From Alloascoidea africana (lineage: Eukaryota; Ascomycota; Alloascoideomycetes; Alloascoideales; Alloascoideaceae): a DNA stretch of 64,000 nucleotides. The notes beneath the pieces were generated by a model. That model worked only from the letters and a program-made list of their open reading frames with translations. It had not been told where the DNA came from and did not search any database. The position numbers and the translations under genes were made by a program. Location: the NCBI GenBank assembly GCA_030581615.1, contig JAKTTT010000010.1, positions 248,001-312,000 of the forward strand. The letters are read 5' to 3'. Positions 63,348 to 64,000 of this stretch are shown here, one piece after another. The number at the start of each line of letters is the position of its first letter. Positions within the stretch are counted from its first letter, which is position 1.

Positions 63348-64000
63348 GTTGGATGGTCGTTGTTATGGTCGCGTACTGGACATGAGAGACAGTGATGGAC
63401 TGAGCACCAATCTCTCCAATGTTGTGGGAGCATCACGTGATATTTATTCCATCCCAGTTTAGTACTGGTTGACGTTTCTGTTCGCAGTGCACAATCAACT
63501 GAAGCCGAATTTCAAGGTGTTATCACAAAGGAAGTTCACAGGATGGATTTGTTTTGGTGCTCTTGGAAGCTTTCAACGGGTTCTCTGTGATTTTATGTGT
63601 ACTGGCTTTCTAGTCCCAGTCGTGCATTTCCAGCCTGCTTGGGACACAATTCGAATGGAAGCCTTTATAAGGATGGCCCGCCCTGTCCGTAGCCATAGGA
63701 GATGAAAGTGTTTGAGTTTCGTTTCCTCGTATCTTTCTCGCACCACCTACACATCGCTGTGCCCTTTTGGTGGTGATAGGTTGATTAGCGCATGACCTGT
63801 GCTTCAACACCTTGAGAAACATACCAGTTCCAGAAGCTTTTGTTGAATTGGGCAAATAAGATCGATTCATGAGCAGATGCTGTTCAATTCTCATTTGTTT
63901 GCTTATAATATGTTTGCGACCAATAGAAATGGAAAAGGATTCCTGCTTACTTTTCCCAGTTGTTGCTCTTATTTATTCTTTACACTCCTATAACTTCAGT
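63348..64000. other. RAD52 promoter and right window edge
   Basis: 653 bp. The first 200 bp are RAD52 upstream DNA, with TCACGTGAT at 63433-63441 (an E-box of the CACGTG type). The remainder has only short open frames, including one doubtful spliced candidate on the minus strand. Confidence 0.5.
63665..63894 (-). CDS. Doubtful two-exon small ORF at the right edge
   Basis: Candidate only. ATG at 63894, exon 1 to 63825, intron-like 63824-63757 (GTATGT donor, GCTAAT branch, CACAG acceptor), exon 2 to a TAA at 63665; 53 residues including MCRWCEKDTRKR. Read unspliced, the frame gives 94 residues to 63610. No family recognised; either could be spurious or part of a gene extending past the edge. 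Confidence 0.2.

Overview
This is nuclear DNA of a budding yeast (Saccharomycotina) that did not undergo the whole-genome duplication. Almost every gene has a recognisable budding-yeast counterpart, genes are closely packed on both strands, and introns are short (47-249 bp) with GTAAGT/GTGAGT/GTATGT-type donors and CTAAC/CTAAT/CTGAC branch sites close to the 3' AG. CTG is read as leucine: it occupies invariant Leu positions in the PHO85 kinase core and in the FAS2 N-terminus, so the CUG-Ser and CUG-Ala clades are unlikely. I count about 25 introns in 15 of 30 genes, far denser than Saccharomyces cerevisiae. The species cannot be named from the sequence alone.

Layout. 1-12 kb: MET3 (cut by the left edge), HSP42 with a heat-shock element, ARG82, FAS2 and a YPR011C-type mitochondrial APS/PAPS carrier. 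12-24 kb: CHS5, UGA1, a PNPOx-like flavoprotein, an Stp-like zinc-finger regulator behind a long 5' region, and a small mitochondrial protein of unknown function with a strong TATA box. 24-37 kb: UBC12 (first exon is only the ATG), PNC1 in a GC-rich island, an unrecognised 987-residue protein, ECM33, YPC1/YDC1, a four-exon acyl-protein thioesterase and a small secreted Cys protein. 37-51 kb: BRO1, RMD5, VPS16, CHL4 (four exons), NOP4 and PHO85 (with a 9-nt microexon). 51-64 kb: an F-box-like protein, GAS3, a TBC Rab-GAP, an oxidoreductase-like-domain protein, DPM3 (three small exons), an EamA transporter and RAD52 (three exons).

Shared themes. MET3 makes APS, and the nearby carrier is of the family that moves APS/PAPS into mitochondria. 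ECM33, GAS3 and CHS5 serve the cell wall, and DPM3 supports the mannosyl donor used for N-glycans, GPI anchors and O-mannosylation. VPS16, BRO1 and the TBC protein act in endosome/vacuole traffic. The order RMD5-VPS16-CHL4-NOP4-PHO85 interleaves genes that, as I recall, lie on S. cerevisiae chromosomes IV and XVI, as expected of an ancestral unduplicated order.

I found no tRNA, rRNA, transposon, LTR or CRISPR. Intergenic DNA is rich in microsatellites and homopolymers, with several sharp GC-rich islands. The most notable finds are the hidden DPM3 gene, the PHO85 microexon, the downstream RAD52 exon and the dense intron set.
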